Source: Lachnospiraceae bacterium (GTDB lineage: Bacteria > Bacillota > Clostridia > Lachnospirales > Anaerotignaceae). From it: a DNA stretch of 64,000 nt. Of this stretch, positions 29,420 through 37,582 are shown one piece after another. Both the position numbers and the translations under genes were made by a program. The stretch covers positions 1 to 64,000 of the forward strand of contig CAJTKM010000009.1 of assembly GCA_910576545.1 (NCBI GenBank). Direction: 5' to 3'. The notes under the pieces were generated by a model, which searched no databases, was not told where the DNA came from, and saw nothing but the letters and a program-made list of their open reading frames with translations. The first letter of the stretch is position 1; each line of letters opens with the position of its first letter.

Positions 29420-29896
29420 ATGGCGAAACGGAAACCAAACATTGTGGACGTGCTGATGATACTGGTGCTGGCTGCCGTATGCGTGCTTGCCATTTATAAA
29501 TTTGGCTTTGTCAACAGCAGGGAATCTGCCGGGGTCGAAGCCGAGGCATCAAAACGGGAATATACGGCGTTTATTGACGAAGTGCGCATTGCTACGGCAG
29601 AGGCGCTGCATCAGGGCGATTTGATATTTGACGACAAGACGGGCATCTGCATCGGAGAAATCAAAAATGTTTCCTATGCACCGATGATGAAAAGCGTAAT
29701 TGCGGCGGACGGCTCTGTCAAACAGGCGGAATATCCGGATTATTACGGTGTGTCGCTGACCATAGAAGGCTCCATCATTGAAAAAGACGAAGGGTATTTT
29801 GTTGACGGGGTTGTGGAACTGAAAGCCAATTCGGAGATGAATACTTTTACAAAATACGCGATGCCCGTAATCAAGGTGACAAGCATCGCCGACTGA
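29420..29896 (+). CDS. DUF4330 membrane-anchored protein, copy B
   Basis: A 158-residue relative of the preceding protein: short cytoplasmic start (MAKRKPNIVDVLMILVLAAV), a single anchor at about 9-28 and an external domain. Both copies share the NIVD-(V/I)L start and the general size but have diverged strongly, so the duplication is old or they form a heteromer. The start could also be a GTG at 29411 overlapping the upstream stop. It is followed 13 bases later by the GT4-CsaB fusion gene. Function unknown. Confidence 0.82.
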   Translation: MAKRKPNIVDVLMILVLAAVCVLAIYKFGFVNSRESAGVEAEASKREYTAFIDEVRIATAEALHQGDLIFDDKTGICIGEIKNVSYAPMMKSVIAADGSVKQAEYPDYYGVSLTIEGSIIEKDEGYFVDGVVELKANSEMNTFTKYAMPVIKVTSIAD

Positions 29897-29909
29897 CAGG
29901 TGGGATAGC

Positions 29910-32147
29910 ATGAAATATAAAATACTGATGACGCTGATGGGTTTGGAAATCGGCGGGGCGGAAACGCATGTTGTGGAGCTTTCCAAGGAACTGAAAAAAC
30001 AGGGGTATGACATCATTGTTGCCTCCAACGGCGGGGTTTACGAAAAGGAGCTTTCGGCGGCGGGCATCCGGCATTACCATGTGCCGATGAACCAGAGGAA
30101 TATTTTCAAAATGCTCCGCTCCTATTTCCTGCTGAAACGGATCGTGAAAAAGGAAAACGTGGATATTGTCCATTCCCACGCAAGGATACCGGGGTTTATC
30201 TGCGGGCTGCTGAAACGGAGGATGAAGAGCGCGTTTACGTTCGTAACCTCCGCGCACTGGGTATTTTATACCGGCATGGGGCTGAAATATCTGACGAACT
30301 GGGGGCAGAAGGTCGTTGCGGTCAGCGAGGACATCCGGCAGTATCTGATGGATAACTATAAGGTGCGGAGTGAGGACATTTTCGTTACCATTAACGGCAT
30401 TGATACGGATAAGTTTTCACCGGATACGGACGGGAGCAGGATTCGCAGGGAATTCGGATTGAAGGAAAGCGAACCGACGCTTGTTTACGTCAGCCGTATG
30501 GACGAAAGCCGCGCGCTGGTCGCGGGACAGCTGATTGCGCTTGCACCCAGGCTTGCGGCGGAAATACCGGGGCTGCGTATGCTGGTTGTGGGCGGCGGCG
30601 ATGTATATGACGAAATGCTGGAAAAGAGCCGCGCCGCCAACGCCGAAATCGGACGGGAATGCGTTACCATGACAGGAGGGCGGACAGATATCAACGAATT
30701 TGTCGCGGTGGCTGACGTGTTTGTGGGCGTGAGCCGTTCCGCTCTGGAGGCTATGGCGGCGGAAAAGACAGTTGTAGTTGCCGGAAACGAAGGCTATATT
30801 GGTATTTTTACGCCGGACAAGCTGGAAACGGCACAGGAAAACAATTTTTGCTGCCGGGGCTGTGAGATGTCCAGCGAAGAACTGCTGTTCCGTGATGTAA
30901 CGTATGCGTTCCATAAAATGACGCCGGAGGAGCGGCGGCAGGCAGGGAAATATGGCAGGGAGGTTATATTTGAATATTATTCCGTCAGCAAAATGGCGGC
31001 GGATTGTGTGAAGGCGTATGACGCTGCCTGGCAGGAAAGCCACGCGCCGCAGTACAACGTGGTGATGAGCGGCTATTACGGCTTCAATAACACAGGCGAT
31101 GAGGCAATTATGCTTTCCATGCACAAAAACATACAGGAACTGGGCGAAAACGTCCATATCACAGTGCTTTCCAACAGGCCGGAGGAAACCAAGGAGAAAT
31201 ACGGCATAGAAGCCGTATACCGTTTCGGCGTGAGGGACGTTCTGCGGGCTATCCGCAAATGTGATGTACTGCTTTCGGGCGGCGGCTCGCTTTTGCAGGA
31301 CAGCACAAGCACGCGTTCGCTGATGTATTACCTTTCCATTACGGTGGCGGCGAAGCTCATGCGCAAAAAGGTCATGCTTTACGCCAACGGAATCGGCCCT
31401 GTTTCCGGCAGGCGGAACCGCAGGCTGGTGAAGCAGGTTGTCAATCGGGCGGACCTTATTACACTGCGGGAGGAAAATTCCTACGAAGAACTGCTTTCCA
31501 TGGGTGTGAACCCGAAGAAATGCTTTGTGACGGCTGACCCTGTGTTTACGATGGACGGCATTGCGCCGGAGCAGGCAAGAGAACTGCTGGCGGCGGAGGG
31601 TGTGCCGATGGATAAGCCGATGGTGGTGGTTTCTGTGCGCAACTGGAAGGGCATGAGCCAGTTTATTGGCAGGTTTGCAAAGCTCTGCGATACGGTGGCG
31701 GAAAAATATGACAGGACGCTTGTTTTCCTGTCCATGCAGACACCGAATGATGTGGAGGTCAGTGAAAAGGTCTGCCGGAAAATGGCACAGCCCGCATATA
31801 TTCTGCGCGGGAGTTATTCGCCGTATGAGGTCATGGGCATTATCAGCCTTGCGGACTTTATACTGAGTATGCGCCTGCATACGCTGATTTTTGCAGCAAG
31901 GCAGAGGGTGCCGCTGATTGGATTTGTTTATGACCCGAAAATTGAGTATTATCTGGAAAAGCTGGATATGCCGAGCGGTGGGAGCCTGAAGGATTTTGAT
32001 ATGGAACAGACGCTTGCGCTGGTGGAAAACGTGGTTTCGCACAAGGCGGAATATGTTGCCGTTCTGGAGGAGAAAGAGGCTCTGCTGGAAAAAATGGCAC
32101 ATCGAAATGAAAAGTATCTGGAACGGCTGCTGAAAAAGAAGAAATGA
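29910..32147 (+). CDS. csaB: GT4 glycosyltransferase / CsaB polysaccharide pyruvyltransferase fusion
   Basis: A 745-residue bifunctional protein. Residues 1-370 are a GT4 glycosyltransferase (LMTLMGLEIGGAETHVVELS, VDIVHSHARIP, NGIDTDKF, donor site ending in GVSRSALEAMAAEK). Residues 380-745 are a CsaB-type pyruvyltransferase (SGYYGFNNTGDEAIM, LLSGGGSLLQDSTSTRSL, RLHTLIFAARQRVPLIGF). CsaB adds a pyruvate ketal to a wall-polymer sugar, creating the ligand for S-layer-homology domains. The natural partner in this window is the SLH protein at 11.4 kb. No internal ribosome site is seen at the domain border, so this looks like a true fusion; in Bacillus csaB is a single-domain gene. It lies in the middle of the glycan operon. 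Confidence 0.9.
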   Translation: MKYKILMTLMGLEIGGAETHVVELSKELKKQGYDIIVASNGGVYEKELSAAGIRHYHVPMNQRNIFKMLRSYFLLKRIVKKENVDIVHSHARIPGFICGLLKRRMKSAFTFVTSAHWVFYTGMGLKYLTNWGQKVVAVSEDIRQYLMDNYKVRSEDIFVTINGIDTDKFSPDTDGSRIRREFGLKESEPTLVYVSRMDESRALVAGQLIALAPRLAAEIPGLRMLVVGGGDVYDEMLEKSRAANAEIGRECVTMTGGRTDINEFVAVADVFVGVSRSALEAMAAEKTVVVAGNEGYIGIFTPDKLETAQENNFCCRGCEMSSEELLFRDVTYAFHKMTPEERRQAGKYGREVIFEYYSVSKMAADCVKAYDAAWQESHAPQYNVVMSGYYGFNNTGDEAIMLSMHKNIQELGENVHITVLSNRPEETKEKYGIEAVYRFGVRDVLRAIRKCDVLLSGGGSLLQDSTSTRSLMYYLSITVAAKLMRKKVMLYANGIGPVSGRRNRRLVKQVVNRADLITLREENSYEELLSMGVNPKKCFVTADPVFTMDGIAPEQARELLAAEGVPMDKPMVVVSVRNWKGMSQFIGRFAKLCDTVAEKYDRTLVFLSMQTPNDVEVSEKVCRKMAQPAYILRGSYSPYEVMGIISLADFILSMRLHTLIFAARQRVPLIGFVYDPKIEYYLEKLDMPSGGSLKDFDMEQTLALVENVVSHKAEYVAVLEEKEALLEKMAHRNEKYLERLLKKKK

Positions 32148-32161
32148 AAGAGGGCGATGGA

Positions 32162-32887
32162 ATGGGACGGAAACAGACGTGTATTCTTGACGTGGCGTTT
32201 GACGTGGTGACGATGGAGGAGGCTGCTGAAAAGGCAAAGAGTTTCCTGCGGGCGGAAGGGCAGCATTACATCTGCACGCCGAACCCGGAAATCGTGATGG
32301 AGGCAAGGACGGACGGAGAGCTTCGGAAGATACTGAAAAAGGCGGATATGGTTGTGCCGGACGGCATTGGCGTGGTCTGGGCATCGAAATACAGTGAAAA
32401 ACGCCTGCCGGAACGCGTTGCGGGGTATGACCTGACGCAAAGACTGATGCGCGATTTGGCGGGCACAGAGGAAAGCTTTTATTTTTTCGGCGGCGCGCCG
32501 GGCGTTGCGGCTGCGGCTGCGAGGAAAATGCGGAAGGATTACCCGGGGCTGAAAATTGTCGGGGTGCATAACGGCTATTTTGATGAAAAGGAAGAAAAAA
32601 AGATATTGGAGGACATAAAAAAACATTCTCCGTCCATACTGTTAGTAGGACTGGGCGCGCCGAAGCAGGAAAAATGGATTGCGGAGCATATGCGTCAGAC
32701 GGGTGCGAAGCTCTGCATTGGCGTTGGCGGGTGCTTTGATGTGATGTCGGGCAATGTGAAGCGTGCGCCGAAGGTGTTCCGCAGGCTGGGGCTGGAATGG
32801 TTTTACCGGCTCATTACACAGCCCAAACGCTGGCGGCGGATGCTGCGGCTGCCGGTTTTCGCGCTGACAGTCCTAAAAGAGAGATAA
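32162..32887 (+). CDS. WecG/TagA/CpsF-family glycosyltransferase
   Basis: A 241-residue GT26 enzyme with CTPNPEIVMEARTDGELR, ADMVVPDGIGVVWAS, FFGGAPGVAAAAA, ILLVGLGAPKQEKWI and LCIGVGGCFDVMSGNVKRAPKVFRRLGLEWFYRL. TagA adds the second sugar (ManNAc) onto lipid-linked GlcNAc in linkage-unit synthesis of wall teichoic acid and related polymers, which fits a secondary wall polymer pathway. Its start overlaps or nearly touches the fusion gene; I chose the ATG after AGAGGG, but one at 32144 overlapping the upstream stop is equally possible. Last gene of the operon. Confidence 0.93.
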   Translation: MGRKQTCILDVAFDVVTMEEAAEKAKSFLRAEGQHYICTPNPEIVMEARTDGELRKILKKADMVVPDGIGVVWASKYSEKRLPERVAGYDLTQRLMRDLAGTEESFYFFGGAPGVAAAAARKMRKDYPGLKIVGVHNGYFDEKEEKKILEDIKKHSPSILLVGLGAPKQEKWIAEHMRQTGAKLCIGVGGCFDVMSGNVKRAPKVFRRLGLEWFYRLITQPKRWRRMLRLPVFALTVLKER

Positions 32888-32898
32888 GAGATAAGACC

Positions 32899-33148
32899 GT
32901 GGGACTCTGTCCCGCACAGCGTGTCAAAAAAGGCTCAGGCTGCGCCTTCAAGCCTTTTTTGGAGCTGTCGGGTATAAAGGGACTCATTCCATCAGCTTTC
33001 TGAGAAAACGCAGAAAGCCTTGAAACTCGCCCTTTTCCTCGAACGGGCAAAGCCCGCTCTGCGGATTCCACTCAGGAAACGCTTCGTTTCCCGAACCCTT
33101 CCGCGACACGGAAGAGGGTTTTTTGACAGTCTGCGCGGGACCCTGTCC
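32899..33148. repeat. palindromic element with RTGTCAAAAAA-type inverted ends
   Basis: The left end (32899-32932, containing GTGGGACTCTGTCCCGCAC and GTGTCAAAAAA) and the right end (33119-33148, containing TTTTTTGACAG and GCGGGACCCTGTCC) are imperfect inverted copies. The interior is non-coding and contains several small hairpins. It overlaps the left arm of dispersed repeat copy 3. Confidence 0.5.
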
Positions 33149-33322
33149 TGCACCCTGCAAGGGCTTCCAGCCCTTGACCCGGATTTCTGCAAAACGTAGT
33201 TTTGCAGAGAGTGAATTTTGATTAAAACATTCCGACGCATGGATATGCGGCGGCAATAAAGTCTGGGGTCAGGCCCTTTTCAAAGGGCTTGCGGGGAGGC
33301 GGGGCAGCGCCCCACGGTCTTG
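33134..33322. repeat. dispersed palindrome-rich repeat, copy 3 (complete)
   Basis: Left arm GCGGGACCCTGTCCTGCAC, CCCTGCAAGGGCTT and CCCTTGACCC; right arm TCTGGGGTCAGGCC, CCCTTTTCAAAGGGCTTGCG and GGGGCAGCGCCCC. The middle carries a perfect TCTGCAAAAC-GTA-GTTTTGCAGA palindrome (33186-33208). It is organised like copy 1 at 16.5 kb. Confidence 0.72.
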
Positions 33323-33343
33323 CTTTTTTAGGAGCGTGAGGAC

Positions 33344-34198
33344 ATGGATAAACTCTATAAACGCGACTGGCTCTGCCTGCTGGCGGGCACAGCACTGATG
33401 GCGATTGCTACGGAAGGGTTTTTCGAACATGCACGGCTGGTTGTCGGCGGGATTACAGGTATCGGCATTATGCTGGACGATTGGACAAAACGCGAATTTG
33501 CCCTGCATATTCCGCTTTGGCTGACAAACCTTCTGCTGAACCTTCCGCTGTTCCTTTATGCGTGGCGCAAAAAAGGACGGAAGTTTATGGGCAAGAGCAT
33601 ACTGACGGGAGTTTTGTTTTCTGTCATGCTGTTTTTGGAAGAGCTTTTTCCGATTACAACGTCTGACCCGCTGCTGGCGGCGGTGTTTGGCGGCACGGCA
33701 ATGGGCGTCGGGCTGGGTCTTGTGCTGGCGGCAGGCGCAACGACGGGCGGCGTGGATTTGGCGGCAACGCTTCTGCACCTGCATTTTCGGCAGTTTTCCG
33801 TTTCAAAGCTGATATTTGTGCTGGACGCGGCAATCATACTGGCGGGGATGGCAATGTTTGGCATTGAGAGCTCGCTGTATGCGGTTCTGGCGGTGTTTGT
33901 GACGGAAAAATGGATTGTCTGGGCGACGGAAGGGGTAAATTTCGCGCAGGCGGCATGGATAATTTCTGATAAAAATGAGGAGATTGCCAGGGCGCTTCTT
34001 TCTGAGCTGGGGCGCGGCGTGACGGCCTTTTCCGCAAAGGGCAAATACACCGGCACTGAGCGCGATGTGCTCTTTTGTGTCTTTTCTCAAAAAGAAATTC
34101 ACTTCGTAAAAAGTATTATCGTGAATATTGACCGAAACGCCTTTTTCTTGCTGACGGATATACGGGAAGTTTTGGGCGAAGGTTTTACGGAAAAGTAA
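33344..34198 (+). CDS. YitT-family membrane protein
   Basis: A 284-residue protein with five or six membrane segments in the first two thirds (LLAGTALMAIATEGFF, VVGGITGIGIML, LGLVLAAGATTGGVDLAATLLH). It ends in a soluble DUF2179 domain (about 210-284: ARALLSELGRGVTAFSAKGKYTGTERDVLFCVFSQKEI). The glycine-rich AGATTGGVDLAA segment is typical of YitT/DUF161 proteins, whose transport function is unknown. It has a good ribosome site and lies alone after the repeat-filled gap. Confidence 0.92.
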   Translation: MDKLYKRDWLCLLAGTALMAIATEGFFEHARLVVGGITGIGIMLDDWTKREFALHIPLWLTNLLLNLPLFLYAWRKKGRKFMGKSILTGVLFSVMLFLEELFPITTSDPLLAAVFGGTAMGVGLGLVLAAGATTGGVDLAATLLHLHFRQFSVSKLIFVLDAAIILAGMAMFGIESSLYAVLAVFVTEKWIVWATEGVNFAQAAWIISDKNEEIARALLSELGRGVTAFSAKGKYTGTERDVLFCVFSQKEIHFVKSIIVNIDRNAFFLLTDIREVLGEGFTEK

Positions 34199-34471
34199 AA
34201 ATGACGGAACACTGTGGCAGGAAAAAATGCTGTTTTTTTGGCTTTCCGGAGAAATCAAGCGTCAGTTTTCATAAAAAAAATATTCTTTTTTATGAAAGAA
34301 TTGATTGAAAAGAGATTTTGTAGGTTTTTTTTACAATTTCTCTTTCTTTTTTTGTGATTTTGTTATAAAATAGGTTTAGGCTATTTTTTATGTTCCGCCA
34401 TATGGGGATTTTAGGCAATTTTACAGTGCGCGGAATGAGATGAGGAGAAAACTTTTTTAGAGGTGAGGACA

Positions 34472-35563
34472 ATGATTTCCAATCAGATTTTGCAGAGCAC
34501 AATCGACGGGCTGAAAAATATCACGCGCAAGGAACTGAGCGTTGTGGAGAAGGAAGGAAAGGTGATTGCCACCACAGAGGAAAACATGATTGGACGCCAG
34601 ATTGACGCGGTGGAAAATTTTATCACCTCTCCCGCGGAAAGCCAGTTGATTTTGGGCTATCAGTATTTTAAGATTTATGACAACGGCGTGCCGGAATATG
34701 TGATACAGGTCAAGGGCGAGGACGAAGCCAGCTATCAGATCGGCAAGGTGGCGGCGTTCCAAATTCAGAGCCTTCTGGTGGCATATAAGGAGCGGTATGA
34801 CAAGGACAATTTTATCAAAAACCTCCTGCTGGACAACCTGCTTCTGGTGGATATTTACAGCCGCGCGAAAAAGCTGCACATTGAAAATAATGTACACCGC
34901 ATTGTGTACCTGATTGAAACGAATATTGATAAGGAAATGAACGTAGTGGAAATCGTGCGCGGTATTTTCCCTGCAAAAACCAAGGATTTTGTAACGGCGG
35001 TGGACGAACACAGCATCATACTTGTCAAGGAACTGCGCGAAAAAGAGCCCCTGGACGAAATCGACCGTATTGCGCGGATGATAGAGGAAACGCTGAACGC
35101 GGAAACCAGCAGCCGCGTGTATATTTCCAGCGGCACTATCGTGAGCGATTTGAAGGACGTTTCGCGTTCTTATAAAGAGGCGAAAATGGCTTTGGAGGTC
35201 GGAAAGATTTTTGAAACGGAAAAATTTATTGTCAATTATGAAAAGCTGGGCATTGGCCGGTTGATTTATCAGCTGCCCCTGCCGCTCTGCCGTATGTTTA
35301 TCAAGGAAGTGCTGCATGGTCTGACAATGGACGATTTCGATGATGAAACACTGGCAACGGTCAATAAATTTTTTGAGAATAACCTGAATGTTTCCGAAAC
35401 CAGCCGTCAGCTGTATATCCATAGAAATACGCTTGTTTACCGGCTGGATAAGCTCCAGAAAATGACAGGGCTTGACCTGCGTAATTTCGATGATGCAATT
35501 ATATTCAAGATTACGCTGATGGTCAGCAAGTACATGATGTATATGGATAAAATGGCATATTAA
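34472..35563 (+). CDS. PucR/CdaR-family transcriptional regulator
   Basis: A 363-residue regulator. The N-terminal half (about 1-135) resembles a CdaR sugar-diacid recognition domain (ISNQILQSTIDGLKNITRKELSVVEKEGKVIATT). A GGDEF-like middle follows, and a C-terminal helix-turn-helix of the PucR type (about 305-360) reads FFENNLNVSETSRQLYIHRNTLVYRLDKLQ. Homologues sense sugar diacids such as glycerate, glucarate or related ligands. The start was placed after GAGGTGAG. A 273-base AT-rich region upstream could hold its promoter. Target genes are unknown; ftsEX follows but with its own promoter. Confidence 0.88.
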   Translation: MISNQILQSTIDGLKNITRKELSVVEKEGKVIATTEENMIGRQIDAVENFITSPAESQLILGYQYFKIYDNGVPEYVIQVKGEDEASYQIGKVAAFQIQSLLVAYKERYDKDNFIKNLLLDNLLLVDIYSRAKKLHIENNVHRIVYLIETNIDKEMNVVEIVRGIFPAKTKDFVTAVDEHSIILVKELREKEPLDEIDRIARMIEETLNAETSSRVYISSGTIVSDLKDVSRSYKEAKMALEVGKIFETEKFIVNYEKLGIGRLIYQLPLPLCRMFIKEVLHGLTMDDFDDETLATVNKFFENNLNVSETSRQLYIHRNTLVYRLDKLQKMTGLDLRNFDDAIIFKITLMVSKYMMYMDKMAY

Positions 35564-35630
35564 AACCCGGAAGACAGGGTTTCTAATGACAATTTAATTT
35601 GTCAATGCTTTCCAAAGGCGGGAATTAGGC

Positions 35631-35659
35631 TTGTTCCCGTCTTTTATTTATGCTATAAT
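35631..35659 (+). promoter_or_regulatory. ftsEX promoter
   Basis: TTGTTC (35631-35636), 17-base spacer, TATAAT (35654-35659), giving a leader of about 175 bases. Confidence 0.7.
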
Positions 35660-35841
35660 TTAGGATATGCTGTCTGAAAAGGACGAATTGCGTGTTTTTA
35701 TAAAGAAAAAACTCTGGGAAATAGCCCTTATCCTGTTTTCTGCGAACGGCGTTGGCAGCGGAAAATAGGGGAATGCTGTTTCAACCGCGTGAAATGCGGT
35801 TTTCAATCTTATAAAGTTGAGCAAGAAAGGCAGATGCGTTT

Positions 35842-36528
35842 ATGATTCATCTCAATAACGTAACAAAAACATACCCGAACGGCTCTCGCGGTGTGGAGGA
35901 CATCAGTCTGCATATCCAAAAAGGCGAGTTCGTGTTTATCGTCGGCTCCAGCGGCTCGGGCAAATCTACATTGATTAAACTGCTCCTGAAGGAGCTTGAC
36001 CCGACTTCCGGCGATATTATTATTAACCGTGTGAAAACGAATGAATTGAGCAGAAACCAGGTTCCTTATCTGCGCCGCAATCTCGGCGTTGTGTTCCAGG
36101 ATTTCCGCCTGCTCCCCAATAAAACGGTATACGAAAATGTGGCATTTGCGATGCGCGTTATCGAAGCCCCCAGCCGCATTATCCGCAGAAACGTGCCGGC
36201 TGTGCTGGCATTGGTCGGGCTGGGTAAAAAAGGCCGCAGCTATCCGAACCAGCTTTCCGGCGGCGAACAGCAGAGGACCGCGCTGGCGCGCGCTATCGTC
36301 AATAACCCGCCGATACTCATTTGTGATGAGCCTACCGGCAACCTTGATCCGGAAACTGCCTGGGGCATTATGCAGCTTTTGGACGATATCAATAAACGCG
36401 GCACGACCATTGTTATGGCAACACATGCCCGCGATATTGTGGACGATATGCAGAAACGCGTTGTGACGCTTCAGCACGGTCATATTGTGAGAGATATTAA
36501 AAAAGGTGGTTATAGCGATGAGGCCTAG
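35842..36528 (+). CDS. ftsE: FtsE, ATPase of the FtsEX cell-division complex
   Basis: A 228-residue ABC ATPase: Walker [12 protein letters not shown]-loop [18 protein letters not shown], signature LSGGEQQR, Walker [13 protein letters not shown] and the H-loop THAR. With FtsX it forms a membrane complex that uses ATP not for transport but to activate peptidoglycan hydrolases at the division site. The gene overlaps ftsX by 11 bases, the usual arrangement. It has a leader region of about 175 bases. Confidence 0.97.
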   Translation: MIHLNNVTKTYPNGSRGVEDISLHIQKGEFVFIVGSSGSGKSTLIKLLLKELDPTSGDIIINRVKTNELSRNQVPYLRRNLGVVFQDFRLLPNKTVYENVAFAMRVIEAPSRIIRRNVPAVLALVGLGKKGRSYPNQLSGGEQQRTALARAIVNNPPILICDEPTGNLDPETAWGIMQLLDDINKRGTTIVMATHARDIVDDMQKRVVTLQHGHIVRDIKKGGYSDEA

Positions 36529-37417
36529 TACAATCAGATATTTTGTGAGAGAGGGGTTCAGCGGGCTGCGCAAAAACCTGCTGATGACGATGGCCTCCAT
36601 GGTCGCCGTTGCAGCCTGCATCTCTATCCTGTCGTTTTCCTATTGCGTGGGTTCCAATTTGCAGTATATGCTGAACCAGATGGAGGATTCTATCGGAATT
36701 TCCGTTTTTTTGAACGGGGAACTGACGGGCGAAGAAATTGAAAAAATGAAAAACCAAATCAGCAAGGTGGAGCATGTTGAGAATGTGGAATATATTTCCC
36801 CGGGGGACGCGCTTGATAACCTCAAAAAAGAATGGGGCGCGGACGAGGATATTTTTGTAGGACTCGATGAAACGAACAATCCGCTTTCCCATTCTTTCCA
36901 GATTTCGCTGGACGGCATTGAAAGCCAGACCAGCGTGCTGGACGCTCTGGAACGGATTGAGGGCATTGATAACATCCGCCACGGGCAGACGGAAACAGAG
37001 GTACTGATGAAAGCAAACAATGTGTTCCGCATTGCCAGTGTGCTGGTTATGCTTGTGCTGGGCATGATATCTGTCATGATTATTATGAACACAATCCGTA
37101 TTTCCGTTGTAAACCGGAGGGTGGAAATCAATATCATGAAATACGTTGGCGCGACGGACTGGTTTATCCGCTGGCCGTTCATCATTGAAGGCATTATAAT
37201 CGGGCTTGTGGGGGCGTTTGTGCCGGTGATGCTGGGTATGCCCATATATGCGCGGGTTATCAGCTCAATTTATAACTACATTCCGGTCATCAAGTTTATA
37301 CAGTTCCGTCTGACGGGCAGCGTGTTTACATTCCTGATGCCGGTGGCGCTGATATTCGGCGTTGCGCTCGGTGTGGTTGGCAGTGTGACTTCTATCCGCA
37401 AGCATTTGCGTGTATAA
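36518..37417 (+). CDS. ftsX: FtsX, membrane subunit of the FtsEX complex
   Basis: A 300-residue protein with the FtsX plan: N-terminal cytoplasmic start ([20 protein letters not shown]), membrane segment 1 at about 24-45, a large extracellular loop (about 50-165, MEDSIGISVFLNGELTGEEIEKM) and three C-terminal membrane segments, with VVNRRVEINIMKYVGATDWFIRWPF before the last pair. The extracellular loop contacts wall hydrolase partners (CwlO- or PcsB-like). Start chosen at the ATG within the end of ftsE. A strong hairpin terminator follows. Confidence 0.96.
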   Translation: MRPSTIRYFVREGFSGLRKNLLMTMASMVAVAACISILSFSYCVGSNLQYMLNQMEDSIGISVFLNGELTGEEIEKMKNQISKVEHVENVEYISPGDALDNLKKEWGADEDIFVGLDETNNPLSHSFQISLDGIESQTSVLDALERIEGIDNIRHGQTETEVLMKANNVFRIASVLVMLVLGMISVMIIMNTIRISVVNRRVEINIMKYVGATDWFIRWPFIIEGIIIGLVGAFVPVMLGMPIYARVISSIYNYIPVIKFIQFRLTGSVFTFLMPVALIFGVALGVVGSVTSIRKHLRV

Positions 37418-37426
37418 AATATTTTG

Positions 37427-37477
37427 GGGAACTATTCGGGGAAAGGAGGGCGTGCCCTCCCCTCCGGATAGTTCTTT
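37427..37477 (+). terminator. terminator-like long hairpin after ftsX
   Basis: AACTATTCGGGG...GGAGGGC-GT-GCCCTCC...CCGGATAGTT, a long nearly continuous stem followed by TTCTTTCT. Confidence 0.7.
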
Positions 37478-37582
37478 CTAGTTACGGTACTCCTTGCAAA
37501 AAGGAGCCAAAGATGCCAGCCTTTGCATGGAAAGGCAGAAAAGGACATAGGATAAAGAAAAGTCTGTTGAAAGAATGAGGCG

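Larger units (their letters stand above)
32888..33343. other. gene-free stretch filled with palindromic repeats
   Basis: No gene is seen. The 456 bases hold a terminator-like AAAAAAGGCT...AGCCTTTTTT hairpin (about 32927-32965), a second AACCCTTCCG...CGGAAGAGGGTTTTTT hairpin (about 33094-33124), and two nested families of inverted repeats described separately. Both hairpins could end the glycan operon. Confidence 0.6.
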
